Below are positions 39,228 through 48,955 of a DNA stretch of 64,000 bases, one piece after another. Below the pieces are notes generated by a model. The model did no database searches and was not told the DNA's origin. It saw only the letters and a program-made list of their open reading frames with translations. The stretch lies in NCBI GenBank assembly GCA_947258375.1, contig CAMYIJ010000023.1, forward strand, positions 1 through 64,000, in the 5' to 3' direction. The number at the start of each line of letters is the position of its first letter. Positions within the stretch are counted from its first letter, which is position 1. The position numbers and the translations under genes were made by a program. This stretch comes from an uncultured Acidimicrobiaceae bacterium. Its GTDB lineage: Bacteria > Actinomycetota > Acidimicrobiia > Spongiisociales > UBA5794.

Positions 39228-41715
39228 GCTCCGACTGCGCAACTTCCGATCGTACTTCGGAGAGGACTCGGTGTTTGACCTGCGCGACCGCGGCCTTGTT
39301 GGAGTGGTGGGGCCGATCGGCTCCGGCAAGTCCTCCTTGCTCGATGCCATCGCTTTCGCCCTCTTCGGGAGAACGCCCACGGTGGCCGCATCGACGAAGT
39401 CCCTGATCCACCAGAGAGCCGACGGCGCCACTGTCAGCTTGCGGTTCGCAGTGGACGCCGAAGTGTGGGAGGTCACACGCGCACTGCGCCGCAAGGGGCA
39501 GAGTGTTCACGGCCTGCACCGGCTCGCCGCGGACGCTCCGGAGGCCGACAGAATCGAGGAGTACGTCCTCGAGGGCGATGTCAACGACCGAATCGTCGAG
39601 CTGCTCGGGCTCGAGTTCGATGGCTTCTCGCGTTCGATAATGCTGGCCCAGGGGCGTTTCGCCGAGTTCCTCCGGTCGCGCCCGGCCGAGCGCGACAAGG
39701 TCCTCAAGGGCGTCTTCGGCCACGACCGCATCGATCTGATGCGGACTGCCGCCAAGGAACGTGCCGCCGTCGAGGCGACCGCGGTCGAGACCCTCGCCGT
39801 GCGACTCGAGGCGGCCGACGCCCTGGCCGGGCGCGTCGCGGCTACTCGGGAGGAGCTGGCGGCCCACGAAGCGCGCTTAGAGCTGCTGCGCAAGGCCGAG
39901 GTGGAGTTCACCGACTTTGTGGAGCGCACCGCGGCGACCACCCGCGTCATCACCCGCGCCGAAACGGAGCTGGCGGCGCTGGCGGCGCTGGCCGATCGGA
40001 TACCTCTCCCCGGGGTCGTCGCCGAGATTGTCGAAGTCTCCAAGTCGGCCAACGACTCGCGGCAGCGCATCGGCGCCGCGCTCGCCGAAGCCCAGGCCGC
40101 TCTGGCGGCGGCGGACGCCGCGTTGAGCAAGCTCGATCCACCCGCGATGCGCTCCACGATCGATGAAGCGACGCGCCTCGAGGCCACGACGCAGCAGATG
40201 GAACTGCAGCGACAGGCCGCCGCACAACGCATCGAGCTGCAGACGGAGGCCGGGGAGGCGGCTGCCGCCAAGCTGGCACACGCCGCGGCCGGTTTGAAGG
40301 ATGCGGAGTCGGCCCACAAATCCGCCTCCCAAGCTTCGACAAAGGCCGCTGCGGCGCACGACGCCGCCGCGCAGAGCCTCCACGCAGCCCAGCACCAGGA
40401 CATGGCCGGCACACTGCGCGCCGCGTTGGAGGAGGGCCAAACCTGCCCGGTCTGCGACCAGGCCGTTACGACTGCGCCTGCGGCCATCGACGCTCCGGCG
40501 ACGGCGGCGGCCGAAGCCGCGCTCGCCGCTTCTGCCCAGCGTCTCGAGGAAACTCAGCAATCTGCCCGGAAGGCCGCAGATGACGTGGCCGCGGCCCGGA
40601 TCGCGGTTGGGGCCGCCGAGGCCGAATCCAAGGCGGCGGCGAAGGGGCTGCGATCTGCCGAGGTTCAGGTGAAGTCGATCGAGGGCGACCTGGCGGCTGC
40701 GGCCAAACAACTGGAAACGTTGTGCGCCGACGAGACACCATCCGAGCTACGCAAGCGGTTGGCCACGGCGGAAGCGGCAGTTGCCGACGCTCGCAAACGG
40801 GTCGACCTGGCGAGGTCCGAGCACGATGAGTCGATCCGTTCGGCCCAGGCTGCCGACAAGGAACTCGGCACGCTCCGGATGTCGCTCGCCGAGCTGGCCA
40901 CCCGCCTCTCGATCGAACTTGGGCCAACCGACGACGTCGATGGGGTCGCCGCGGCGGTGGAAACCGTGCGCTCCGCCAGGGCCGACTCCACCGAGACGTT
41001 TACCACGGCAAAGGTCGCCGCCGAGCGGGAGCAGGCCGAGATCGGTGCGGCCGAACGGGCGCTGCGCGTCGAGTTGGAAATCGACCGGGAGTTCCCCGCG
41101 GAAGTGGCGCAGGTGGTGGCAGCCATTGATGTCCGGCGCAAGCATCTCGACGCCGACCAGGAGGAGCTGGCGAGGTCGGACGACATTCGGCTGGCGCGAG
41201 ATGAGGCGAGCGCGCGTCATAAGACCTTCCTGACGCTGGCGGGAGAGCTCACCGACAGCAAGTTTGTCCGGTACGTTCTGGATGAGGAGAAGCGCGAGCT
41301 TGCCGATCTCGGCAGCGACCACTTCGAGCGTCTCTCCAGCGGCCGCTACCGCTTCTCGGCAGACGGGGAGTTCCACATCGTGGACCTGACGTCGGCCGAT
41401 GCTGTGCGCCGGGCAGACTCACTGTCGGGCGGTGAAACCTTCCTCGCCTCGCTGGCGCTGGCCCTGGCTCTGGCGGAGATGGTTGCTCGCACCGGGGGCC
41501 GCCTCGACGCGTTCTTCCTTGATGAGGGCTTCGGCAGCCTCGATCCCGAACACCTCGATCTGGCCATGGAGGGCATCGAACAGCTCGCCGCCGGAGCAGC
41601 AAACCGCCTGGTCCTGGTGGTCAGCCACGTCGCAGAAATGCGCCACCGCATCGAGGACCTCATCGAACTCGATCGGGATCCGGTGACCGGCGACACCGTT
41701 GTTGTTCACAGTTGA
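39214..41715 (+). CDS. sbcC: SbcC/Rad50-like ATPase
   Basis: MRPLELRLRNFRSYFGED, Walker A GPIGSGKSSLLDAI, zinc hook CPVC, DSLSGGETFLASLALALALAE, FFLDEGFGSLD. Confidence 0.95.
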   Translation: MRPLELRLRNFRSYFGEDSVFDLRDRGLVGVVGPIGSGKSSLLDAIAFALFGRTPTVAASTKSLIHQRADGATVSLRFAVDAEVWEVTRALRRKGQSVHGLHRLAADAPEADRIEEYVLEGDVNDRIVELLGLEFDGFSRSIMLAQGRFAEFLRSRPAERDKVLKGVFGHDRIDLMRTAAKERAAVEATAVETLAVRLEAADALAGRVAATREELAAHEARLELLRKAEVEFTDFVERTAATTRVITRAETELAALAALADRIPLPGVVAEIVEVSKSANDSRQRIGAALAEAQAALAAADAALSKLDPPAMRSTIDEATRLEATTQQMELQRQAAAQRIELQTEAGEAAAAKLAHAAAGLKDAESAHKSASQASTKAAAAHDAAAQSLHAAQHQDMAGTLRAALEEGQTCPVCDQAVTTAPAAIDAPATAAAEAALAASAQRLEETQQSARKAADDVAAARIAVGAAEAESKAAAKGLRSAEVQVKSIEGDLAAAAKQLETLCADETPSELRKRLATAEAAVADARKRVDLARSEHDESIRSAQAADKELGTLRMSLAELATRLSIELGPTDDVDGVAAAVETVRSARADSTETFTTAKVAAEREQAEIGAAERALRVELEIDREFPAEVAQVVAAIDVRRKHLDADQEELARSDDIRLARDEASARHKTFLTLAGELTDSKFVRYVLDEEKRELADLGSDHFERLSSGRYRFSADGEFHIVDLTSADAVRRADSLSGGETFLASLALALALAEMVARTGGRLDAFFLDEGFGSLDPEHLDLAMEGIEQLAAGAANRLVLVVSHVAEMRHRIEDLIELDRDPVTGDTVVVHS

Positions 41716-41744
41716 CGAGACCGATCCCTTTAGGATCATGCGCT

Positions 41745-42887
41745 ATGAGCGGACCTCTCAACGGAATACGCGTGATCGAGCTGGACGCGATCGGCCCTGT
41801 GCCGTTCTGCGGCATGCTCTTGGCCGATATGGGGGCCGAGGTCATCCGCGTCGACCGAGCTCGTGGCGGCAACGCGATCGGTCGGCTGGCCGACGTCTGT
41901 GGCCGCGGTAAAAGCTCGATCGCTATCGACCTCAAGGCCGAGGACGGGCGGCAGCTCGTGCTGCGTCTCGCCGCCACGGCCGACGTGCTGATCGAGGGAC
42001 TCCGGCCCGGGGTTGCCGAACGTCTCGGCATCGGGCCGGACGATGTCGCCGAGGTCAATCCCCGCCTCGTCTACGGCCGGATGACGGGTTGGGGCCAGGA
42101 AGGCCCCATGGCCCAGATGGCCGGCCACGACATCAACTACATCGGCCTGGTGGGCGCCCTGCACGCCATCGGCGAAGTCCGCCCGGTTCCGCCTCTAAAC
42201 CTGGTCGGGGACTACGGGGGCGGGGCGCTCTATCTGGCTCTCGGGGTGATGGCGGCGCTTCACGAGCGCGAGAGCTCGGGGCTCGGCCAGGTCATTGACG
42301 CCGCGATGGTCGACGGTGCCGCGTCGCTGATGACCCCCACCTACCAGCTGGCTGCCATGGGCCTGTGGACCGACGAGCGCAATTCGAACCTGCTCGACGG
42401 CCGGGCCCCCTTCTATCGGGTGTATGAGACCGCAGACGGAGAGCACATGGCCGTCGGCGCGCTCGAACCGCAGTTCTATGCCGAGCTGCTCGAGCGGCTC
42501 GGCCTCGACGCCTCCCGGTTGCCCGCCCAGATGGACAGGAGCGGCTGGCCCGAGATCGAACACGAGATCGCGGCCGCTTTCCTCCAGGCACCACGCCGCC
42601 ACTGGGAAGAGGTCTTCGCCGGCTCGGATGCGTGCACCACCCCTGTGTTGTCTCTCGAAGAGGCTCCAACCCACGCCCACAATCGGGACCGAAACACATT
42701 TTCGGCAGGAGCCCAAGGATCCGATCCGGCGCCGGCCCCGCGCTTCTCGCGCAGCCCGGCCGCGGCCGGCGCCGCGGCCCCGCGCCTGGGAGCCGACACG
42801 GCCGCCGTCCTCGCCGGCCTGGGCGTCGATGCCGCCGAATCCGCCCGCCTGGCGGTCGCCGGCGTAGTAGCGGGGGTCGACCTATGA
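41745..42887 (+). CDS. CaiB/BaiF CoA-transferase family protein
   Basis: PLNGIRVIELDAIGPVPFCGMLLADMGAEVIRVDR; GHDINYIGLVGAL; ATG 41745. Confidence 0.92.
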   Translation: MSGPLNGIRVIELDAIGPVPFCGMLLADMGAEVIRVDRARGGNAIGRLADVCGRGKSSIAIDLKAEDGRQLVLRLAATADVLIEGLRPGVAERLGIGPDDVAEVNPRLVYGRMTGWGQEGPMAQMAGHDINYIGLVGALHAIGEVRPVPPLNLVGDYGGGALYLALGVMAALHERESSGLGQVIDAAMVDGAASLMTPTYQLAAMGLWTDERNSNLLDGRAPFYRVYETADGEHMAVGALEPQFYAELLERLGLDASRLPAQMDRSGWPEIEHEIAAAFLQAPRRHWEEVFAGSDACTTPVLSLEEAPTHAHNRDRNTFSAGAQGSDPAPAPRFSRSPAAAGAAAPRLGADTAAVLAGLGVDAAESARLAVAGVVAGVDL

Positions 42888-44332
42888 GAGCGCTGCTGAT
42901 CGGGGCCCGCGGTCCGGGGCGCGAGCTCCTGAGTCGACTGTCGGACGTTTGGGATGTCGTGCTCATCGACACGGATCGTTCGGCGTTGCAGGCGGCCGAG
43001 AACCTGCGTGAATTCGCCTCCGTTGTCGGGGACGGTTCCAGCGAGGTCGTGTTGAAACGAGCCGGACTCGAGAACGCAGCCGCGCTGGTTGCCGCCATGT
43101 TCGACGATGACCGCAATCTGGCAGCGCTGCGGATTGCCCGTGATGCCGGTGTGCTGCGCATCGTCGGCATCGCTCACGACGCGAGCCGAATGGACGAATA
43201 CCGCGATCTCGGTGTGCCCGTCGTCTCCGCCGACATCCTCGCGGCGCGTTCTGTGGAGGTGCTCATCGAACCGCGGCGGGTGATTTCGACGACATTCGCC
43301 GAAGGCAAGGCCGAGGCCATCGAATTCCGGATCGCCGCGGACGCCCCGGTGCGGGGAAAGCGGATTCAGGAATTGCACGCCGGTTCCTGGGTGATAGCCG
43401 CCGTGCTGCGCGACGATGAGCTGATCATACCGAAAGGCCCCACCAGGCTGGAGGTGGGCGACCGGGTCACCGTCGTCGGAGCAGCCGCGGAGTTCCCCGA
43501 CATCGTCAACACATTCTCTTCAGGCGAGTCGCGCTTTCCCCTCAACTTCGGACGCAAGGTCGCGGTCGTTCTCGACAGTGCCGATGATTTCGACCTGGCC
43601 GTTGGTGAGGCGATCGATGTGGTGCGAAACACGCCGGCGGAGGGCCTGGTTGTGCTGCATCGCGATCCGGAAACCATGGCCGGCGGCGGCGAGCGCGATG
43701 GGTTGGGGGAGTTGCTCGACGAGCTGAAGGCGCGCACCGACGGCATCGAAATGTCTTCGCGGCCTGTTGCCGGGAGCCTCGAGGCCGCACTGATCGCACT
43801 GCCTGCCACCGAGAGCATCGGAATACTCGTCACGACGCTCGAGTCGGGAACGTCACTGTGGGCCCGACGCCGCATTGCCGCGAAGGTGAACCGCTACGGA
43901 GCCGCCGGAGTGCCGGTGCTCCTGGCGCGCGGCCGCCACCCGTACGCGAGCGTCCTCGTTCCGGCGCGGCGCACCGTGGCCGGCGACTCCGCGGCGCGGG
44001 CTGCCATCGACATTGCGCGCACCTCATCGGCATCTCTTGTGGGCGTGTCCGTGGTGGCGGCTTCCTTCGTTAGCGGGCCCGAGGCAATCGACGACGCCCG
44101 CGAATCGACCGCCTGGCTCCGTGAGGAGGCGGCTGTCCAGGGAGTCCAGGTTCATCGCCGGGTACGCCGTGGCAACCCCGTGCGGGTCATCACCGACCTC
44201 GCTGGGGCCTCGAGCGTATTGGTGATATCACTTCCCGCGCGAGGGATATCCACTCTGCGCCCGGACGTTGCCGGTCACCTCCTGGGACGGGTTGGGGCCT
44301 CTGTTCTTCTGGTTCCCCGCAACCCGGCATGA
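42884..44332 (+). CDS. TrkA-N/TrkA-C (RCK) protein with C-terminal USP-like domains
   Basis: MRALLIGARGPGRELLSRL...VVLIDTD..., RCK_C-like region, then ASVLVPARRTVAGDSAARAAIDIARTSSASLVGVSVV and VGASVLLVPRNPA. Confidence 0.82.
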   Translation: MRALLIGARGPGRELLSRLSDVWDVVLIDTDRSALQAAENLREFASVVGDGSSEVVLKRAGLENAAALVAAMFDDDRNLAALRIARDAGVLRIVGIAHDASRMDEYRDLGVPVVSADILAARSVEVLIEPRRVISTTFAEGKAEAIEFRIAADAPVRGKRIQELHAGSWVIAAVLRDDELIIPKGPTRLEVGDRVTVVGAAAEFPDIVNTFSSGESRFPLNFGRKVAVVLDSADDFDLAVGEAIDVVRNTPAEGLVVLHRDPETMAGGGERDGLGELLDELKARTDGIEMSSRPVAGSLEAALIALPATESIGILVTTLESGTSLWARRRIAAKVNRYGAAGVPVLLARGRHPYASVLVPARRTVAGDSAARAAIDIARTSSASLVGVSVVAASFVSGPEAIDDARESTAWLREEAAVQGVQVHRRVRRGNPVRVITDLAGASSVLVISLPARGISTLRPDVAGHLLGRVGASVLLVPRNPA

Positions 44333-45576
44333 TTGATCAAGCGGCCATCGTGGTGGCGAGTGAAGTCCTGCCGAGAGCGGCGCCGATGATCCTCATCGGT
44401 CTGGGGGCTTTTACCCTCCCCCTGATTGCGGGTCGGCTCAGGCTGCCCGCCGTCGTGCTGGAACTCGTGTTCGGTCTTCTCATCGGGCCTGTTTTCCTCA
44501 TCGTCGAAACCGGAACGGGCGACGCCGAGTTCATCGGGTTGCTTGCCGAGTTGGGGCTGCTGCTCCTCATGTTCCTCGCCGGCTTCGAGATCGACTTCGA
44601 GCGTCTCGAGCGGCAGGGAGCGGGCCCGCTGATAACGGGCGGTGGTCTCTTTGCAGCGTTTCTTCTGGCTGCCTGGTTCGGTTTTGGGCTCCTCGACCCC
44701 GAGACGACGAATCAGCGTGTGTTCCTCACTCTGCTCACTTCGGCTGCTTCTTTGGGGATTGTGATTCCGGCGCTGCGCGCCACCGGCCGATCAGGCACGA
44801 GGCAGGGTCAGCTGACAATCGTCACGGCCATCATCGCCGAGTTCGGCTCGGCGACGGCCATCGTCTTCTTTGGGGTGGTTGTCGCCTCCGGTGGTGGCTG
44901 GCGCCTCCTCTCGGTGCCGGTTCTCTTTGCGGCGATGGCAGCCTCTCTGGTTGTGCTCCGTCGGGTCGCCTGGTGGTATCCGGAGCGCTTCGAGAGGCTG
45001 TTTGCCCGTGATGACCCCGACGAGATGGGCATCCGGGCGAGCCTGGCTTTGCTCTTCATCTTCGTCGGGCTGTCATTGGCCCTCGGTGTTGAGCCGATCC
45101 TGGGGGCCTTCCTGGCCGGCGCCTTGTTCGCCTACGTGTTTCGCAACATCCACGAGCTCGAGACACGGCTTGCCGGCTTCTCATACGGTTTCTTCATCCC
45201 GGTCTTCTTCATCAACGTCGGGATCGGGTTCCCGCTGTCCCAGCTAGGCGAGCCTGGTGTCCTCGGCAGGGCGCTGGCGCTCATTGCCATCGCCATCGGC
45301 ATCAAGCTGGTGCCGGCCCTCCTGCTGGCTCTGCGGGGGCTCTCGATTCGCGAGTCCCTCGGCGCCGGTGTGCTGCTCGCCGGCCAACTGTCGGTAATAA
45401 TCGCCCTCGCCGAGTTTGGAGTCGAGCTTGGCGTGCTCGACGAGGGTCTCGAGGCCGGCGCAATTCTCCTCGTAGGCGTTACGGCGATCCTGTCGCCGAT
45501 TGTCTTCCGATGGGTATCGCCGCCTCTCGAGGCGGCCGAGTCGCGGACCGGGGGCACCAATGGGGACCGAACATGA
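44329..45576 (+). CDS. Kef/CPA2-type cation:proton antiporter
   Basis: LPAVVLELVFGLLIGPV, multi-TM Na_H_Exchanger fold; overlaps KTN/USP gene by ATGA. Confidence 0.9.
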   Translation: MIDQAAIVVASEVLPRAAPMILIGLGAFTLPLIAGRLRLPAVVLELVFGLLIGPVFLIVETGTGDAEFIGLLAELGLLLLMFLAGFEIDFERLERQGAGPLITGGGLFAAFLLAAWFGFGLLDPETTNQRVFLTLLTSAASLGIVIPALRATGRSGTRQGQLTIVTAIIAEFGSATAIVFFGVVVASGGGWRLLSVPVLFAAMAASLVVLRRVAWWYPERFERLFARDDPDEMGIRASLALLFIFVGLSLALGVEPILGAFLAGALFAYVFRNIHELETRLAGFSYGFFIPVFFINVGIGFPLSQLGEPGVLGRALALIAIAIGIKLVPALLLALRGLSIRESLGAGVLLAGQLSVIIALAEFGVELGVLDEGLEAGAILLVGVTAILSPIVFRWVSPPLEAAESRTGGTNGDRT

Positions 45577-45791
45577 GCCGGCATGAGGAACAAACGCCGG
45601 CCGGTCTATTCCTCATCAGCGAATCCACGGAAGATCGTTTGAAGCGGGTCGAGCAGATCCGAGCGGACGTTGTGCGCGGTTCATACGACGTGCCTGCCGG
45701 AGACGTCGCAGACGCCCTCGTTGCCTTTTTCAGCCGTGACTTCCCGCCGGACGACGACGGTAATGCAGGGTTCGTCGCCAAGTCCTGTTAG
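45573..45791 (+). CDS. FlgM-like anti-sigma-28 factor (short)
   Basis: EDRLKRVEQIRADVVRGSYDVPAGDVADALVAFFSRDF resembles the FlgM C-terminal domain; ATG 45573 overlaps the antiporter stop. Confidence 0.6.
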   Translation: MSRHEEQTPAGLFLISESTEDRLKRVEQIRADVVRGSYDVPAGDVADALVAFFSRDFPPDDDGNAGFVAKSC

Positions 45792-45801
45792 AAACTCCAC
45801 C

Positions 45802-46302
45802 GTGCGCGAATCAGTGGCCGATTGGATCCGAGACCTGCCGTTGCCAGAACCGGTGCTGGTTGTGCTGCTCGCGATGACTCCCATCATCGAGTTGCGCGGC
45901 GCCATCCCGCTGGGACAGGGCGTATTCAACATGCCGCCGGTGACTGCCTACGTCTGGTCGGTAATCGGCAACATGATCCCGGTTCCCATCATCCTGTGGC
46001 TGTTTCCCGGATTTGTCGCCTGGGCCGAAGACCACTGGCCGTGGATCCATCGCCTCATGGTTCGCCTCCAGGACCGCACACACACCCGCCACAGCTCCCG
46101 ATTCGAGAGGTTGCGTGACTTTGCCCTGATTACGTTTGTCGCCATCCCGCTCCCGGTGACCGGCGCCTGGAGTGGTTCGCTGGCGGCGGTCGTCTTTGGG
46201 GTCCGGAAGCGACGGGCGCTACCGCTCATCTTCATCGGGGTGCTCATCGCCGGCATCGTCGTGAGCCTGTTCCTCGAAGCCCTCGGCCTGGCGGTGGAGT
46301 GA
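45802..46302 (+). CDS. Small multidrug export-like membrane protein (COG2426 type)
   Basis: [49 protein letters not shown] 45802. Confidence 0.82.
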   Translation: MRESVADWIRDLPLPEPVLVVLLAMTPIIELRGAIPLGQGVFNMPPVTAYVWSVIGNMIPVPIILWLFPGFVAWAEDHWPWIHRLMVRLQDRTHTRHSSRFERLRDFALITFVAIPLPVTGAWSGSLAAVVFGVRKRRALPLIFIGVLIAGIVVSLFLEALGLAVE

Positions 46303-46303
46303 T

Positions 46304-46759
46304 ATGCGGGCCGTTGTGCAAAGGGTCAGCAACGCCCGCGTCGAAGTGGGCGGCGAAGTCGTCGGAGAGATCGAGCAGGGATTGGCGGTCCTGGTCGGCG
46401 TCGCCCCAGGCGATTCGTCGGCTGATGCCCGGGCGCTTGCCACCAAGCTCGCCGTGCTGCGGATCTTCCGTGACGATGCCCAGAAGATGAACCTGTCCGT
46501 CACCGACGTGGGCGGCGGTGTGCTCGTCATCAGCCAGTTCACGCTCTATGGAGACACTCGCCGGGGACGCCGCCCAAGCTTCATCGGCGCCGCCCAGCCC
46601 GAAATCGCCGAGCCGCTCGTGGAGGAAGTCGTGGCCGCGTTGGCGGAGCTGGGCTTACCGACCGCCACCGGCCGCTTCGGTGCCGAGATGGCAGTGTCGC
46701 TCACCAACGATGGCCCCGTGACCCTGGTTCTGGAGGTAGCCGACGGCCGGGTCTTGTAG
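46304..46759 (+). CDS. dtd: D-aminoacyl-tRNA deacylase
   Basis: [45 protein letters not shown]. Confidence 0.96.
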   Translation: MRAVVQRVSNARVEVGGEVVGEIEQGLAVLVGVAPGDSSADARALATKLAVLRIFRDDAQKMNLSVTDVGGGVLVISQFTLYGDTRRGRRPSFIGAAQPEIAEPLVEEVVAALAELGLPTATGRFGAEMAVSLTNDGPVTLVLEVADGRVL

Positions 46760-46791
46760 ATCGGCATCGGGATTCGGCATCGAAATACCGC

Positions 46792-47997
46792 TCAGCGAGC
46801 GCCGCCCACGCCCAGGTCACGGCCGGCTCGGAACGCTTCACGCCACCCCAGCTTTGAGCTTGCCCGTGCCACGCCTCCTCGGTAGACCCATCCCGCAAAT
46901 CTGATGATGCCGTAGATGGCGAAAAGCATCAGCACGACCGACAACCCCACCTCCCAGGGTGTCGCCCAACCGCGGGCGATCCGGCCCGGCATCGTCATTG
47001 GAGCCCACAGCGGAATCAACGAGAACGCCCGCAGCAATGCCGTGTCGGCTCCTTGCGAGAACGTGATGATTCCAAAAACGTATCCGACGATCGGCAAGAT
47101 GTTCAGAACGCCAAGGGTGCTGCTCGCCTCGTGAGTATCGACAACCAATGAGCCGCCGGCCGCGTAGATAGCTCCGTAGAACGTGTAGCCGAGAAGGAAC
47201 CAGACAAGCATCCACACCACAAGACCTGCCGCGAGATCCGGCATGTTCACAAGATCCGCGGCAAGCCCGTAGCCAACCACCAAGGACCCGACCAGGGTCA
47301 TCTGAGTCAATCCCATCGATCCGACGGCCAGCAACTTCCCGGTTAGTAGATGATGGGGTTGTACCGCACCCAGGATCAGTTCTACGACCCGGCTGCTCTT
47401 CTCCTCCGCAACCGAGTATCCGATCCATTGGCCATAGGCGAGGATCCCGGCGAACATCACGATTACTGCAATCGAGCTTGCCGCCTCGTCGGCTTCGGCT
47501 CCCTCGTCGGCGCGGGCGACACTGCGGAACTCCAGTTCGGGGTCGAGAAGCGACCCGATGTCCTCAGATGTCAGGCCGAACTCGGCGGCCCGCTCCCGGG
47601 CTTTGAGAGCCTGCAGCGAGTCGACCAGGCTCTCTGCCAGGGTGACCGACACCCACGGGCCCCAGAGAACGGTGTCGTCTCCAACTACGACGGCGCCGAC
47701 ATCACCTTCGCTCAAGGCGCCTTCCGCAGCATCGATGGACCCGAGTATCACCGTGTCGAGATCGTGACCCCGGGGCAGTCGCGAAGCAACCTCGTCAGGG
47801 AGCTGGGCGGGAACGGCGCCCACCAGCCCGAGTTCATAGGTGATAGAGCCGTCGCCGGAATCGTTGCTCTCAACCACGGTCATGATGGTCAGACCGGCGG
47901 CAGCAACGGCCAGGAGGATGGCGGTCGTGATCAGAAAAGGCTTCCGGGCTACCAGCAACTCCCGGCGGGCCACGAGGCCGATGATTCGCAGGATCAC
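46792..47997 (-). CDS. ABC-2-type transporter permease (NatB-like)
   Basis: Multi-TM; SVAEEKSSRVVELILGAVQPHHLLTGKLLAVG. Confidence 0.88.
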   Translation of the reverse strand: MILRIIGLVARRELLVARKPFLITTAILLAVAAAGLTIMTVVESNDSGDGSITYELGLVGAVPAQLPDEVASRLPRGHDLDTVILGSIDAAEGALSEGDVGAVVVGDDTVLWGPWVSVTLAESLVDSLQALKARERAAEFGLTSEDIGSLLDPELEFRSVARADEGAEADEAASSIAVIVMFAGILAYGQWIGYSVAEEKSSRVVELILGAVQPHHLLTGKLLAVGSMGLTQMTLVGSLVVGYGLAADLVNMPDLAAGLVVWMLVWFLLGYTFYGAIYAAGGSLVVDTHEASSTLGVLNILPIVGYVFGIITFSQGADTALLRAFSLIPLWAPMTMPGRIARGWATPWEVGLSVVLMLFAIYGIIRFAGWVYRGGVARASSKLGWREAFRAGRDLGVGGAR

Positions 47998-48884
47998 GCT
48001 TGTACCGCCTCGGTGAACACTTCGGACAGTGGGGGAGGTTCCATGATGAACTGGCTGACGGACCCGTTGGCGGACGCTATCGCAGCAAGCGACTCCAGGT
48101 CGACCGCTCCCTCGATTGCCACTCGGATCCGGCCGGGGCGCTGCTCTACGACGGTGGCCGCGGCCAAGTCGACGGTCCAGCGGAGATCATCGCCCGCGAT
48201 CTCCACATATCGCACCGGCGAGTCGGCCCGGAGCCGATCTATCTGCCCGGACAGGACGACCGCGCCCTTGTTGATGATGACGACCTCTTCGCACAGATCC
48301 TCAACTACATCGAGCTGATGGCTCGAGAAGAGAACTGCAACGCCCTCGGCCGCACGTTCCTCGAGCACCGCAGCCATGTTCGCCGCGCCCAGCGGATCGA
48401 GCCCGGCGAACGGCTCATCGAGTATGAGAAGCACGGGGTCGTGGATCAGGGCGGCGATCAGTTGAATGCGCTGCTGGTTTCCGTGCGACAGTTCCTCGAG
48501 CTTGGACCTGGCGCGATCGGCCAACCCAAAGCGCTCCAGCCAGCGATCGGTCGATTTCGTTGCCGTGGCCCTGTCGAGGCTGTGCAGCTGCGCGAAGTAG
48601 AGGAGTTGGTCACGCACTCGCATCTTTCGATAGAGCCCGCGTTCCTCCGGCATGTAGCCGAACGAGCGTCGCTCCGGCGGCCCGATTGGGCGGCCTTTCC
48701 AGGTCACATCCCCTCTGTCGGGCCGAACGAGACCAAAGACGGTTCGGATCGCGGTCGTTTTGCCCGCCCCGTTGGGGCCGAGAAACCCGAGCATCTGGCC
48801 CGGGGCGACGCCGAAGCTGCAATCCGCTAGAGCCGTCACCTCCCCAAACCTCTTCTGAAGGTTGTCGAATCGCAACATGACCAT
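47994..48884 (-). CDS. ABC transporter ATP-binding protein
   Basis: GPNGAGKTTAIRT, LSHGNQQRIQLIAALIHDPVLLILDEPFAGLDP; ATG 48884. Confidence 0.93.
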   Translation of the reverse strand: MVMLRFDNLQKRFGEVTALADCSFGVAPGQMLGFLGPNGAGKTTAIRTVFGLVRPDRGDVTWKGRPIGPPERRSFGYMPEERGLYRKMRVRDQLLYFAQLHSLDRATATKSTDRWLERFGLADRARSKLEELSHGNQQRIQLIAALIHDPVLLILDEPFAGLDPLGAANMAAVLEERAAEGVAVLFSSHQLDVVEDLCEEVVIINKGAVVLSGQIDRLRADSPVRYVEIAGDDLRWTVDLAAATVVEQRPGRIRVAIEGAVDLESLAAIASANGSVSQFIMEPPPLSEVFTEAVQA

Positions 48885-48955
48885 TGCACCGTATCCGCCG
48901 GAGAGAACCGCGGGTAGGGCCGGATTGCCTTCGGGGCTCAGACAGCGCCCGGCCG

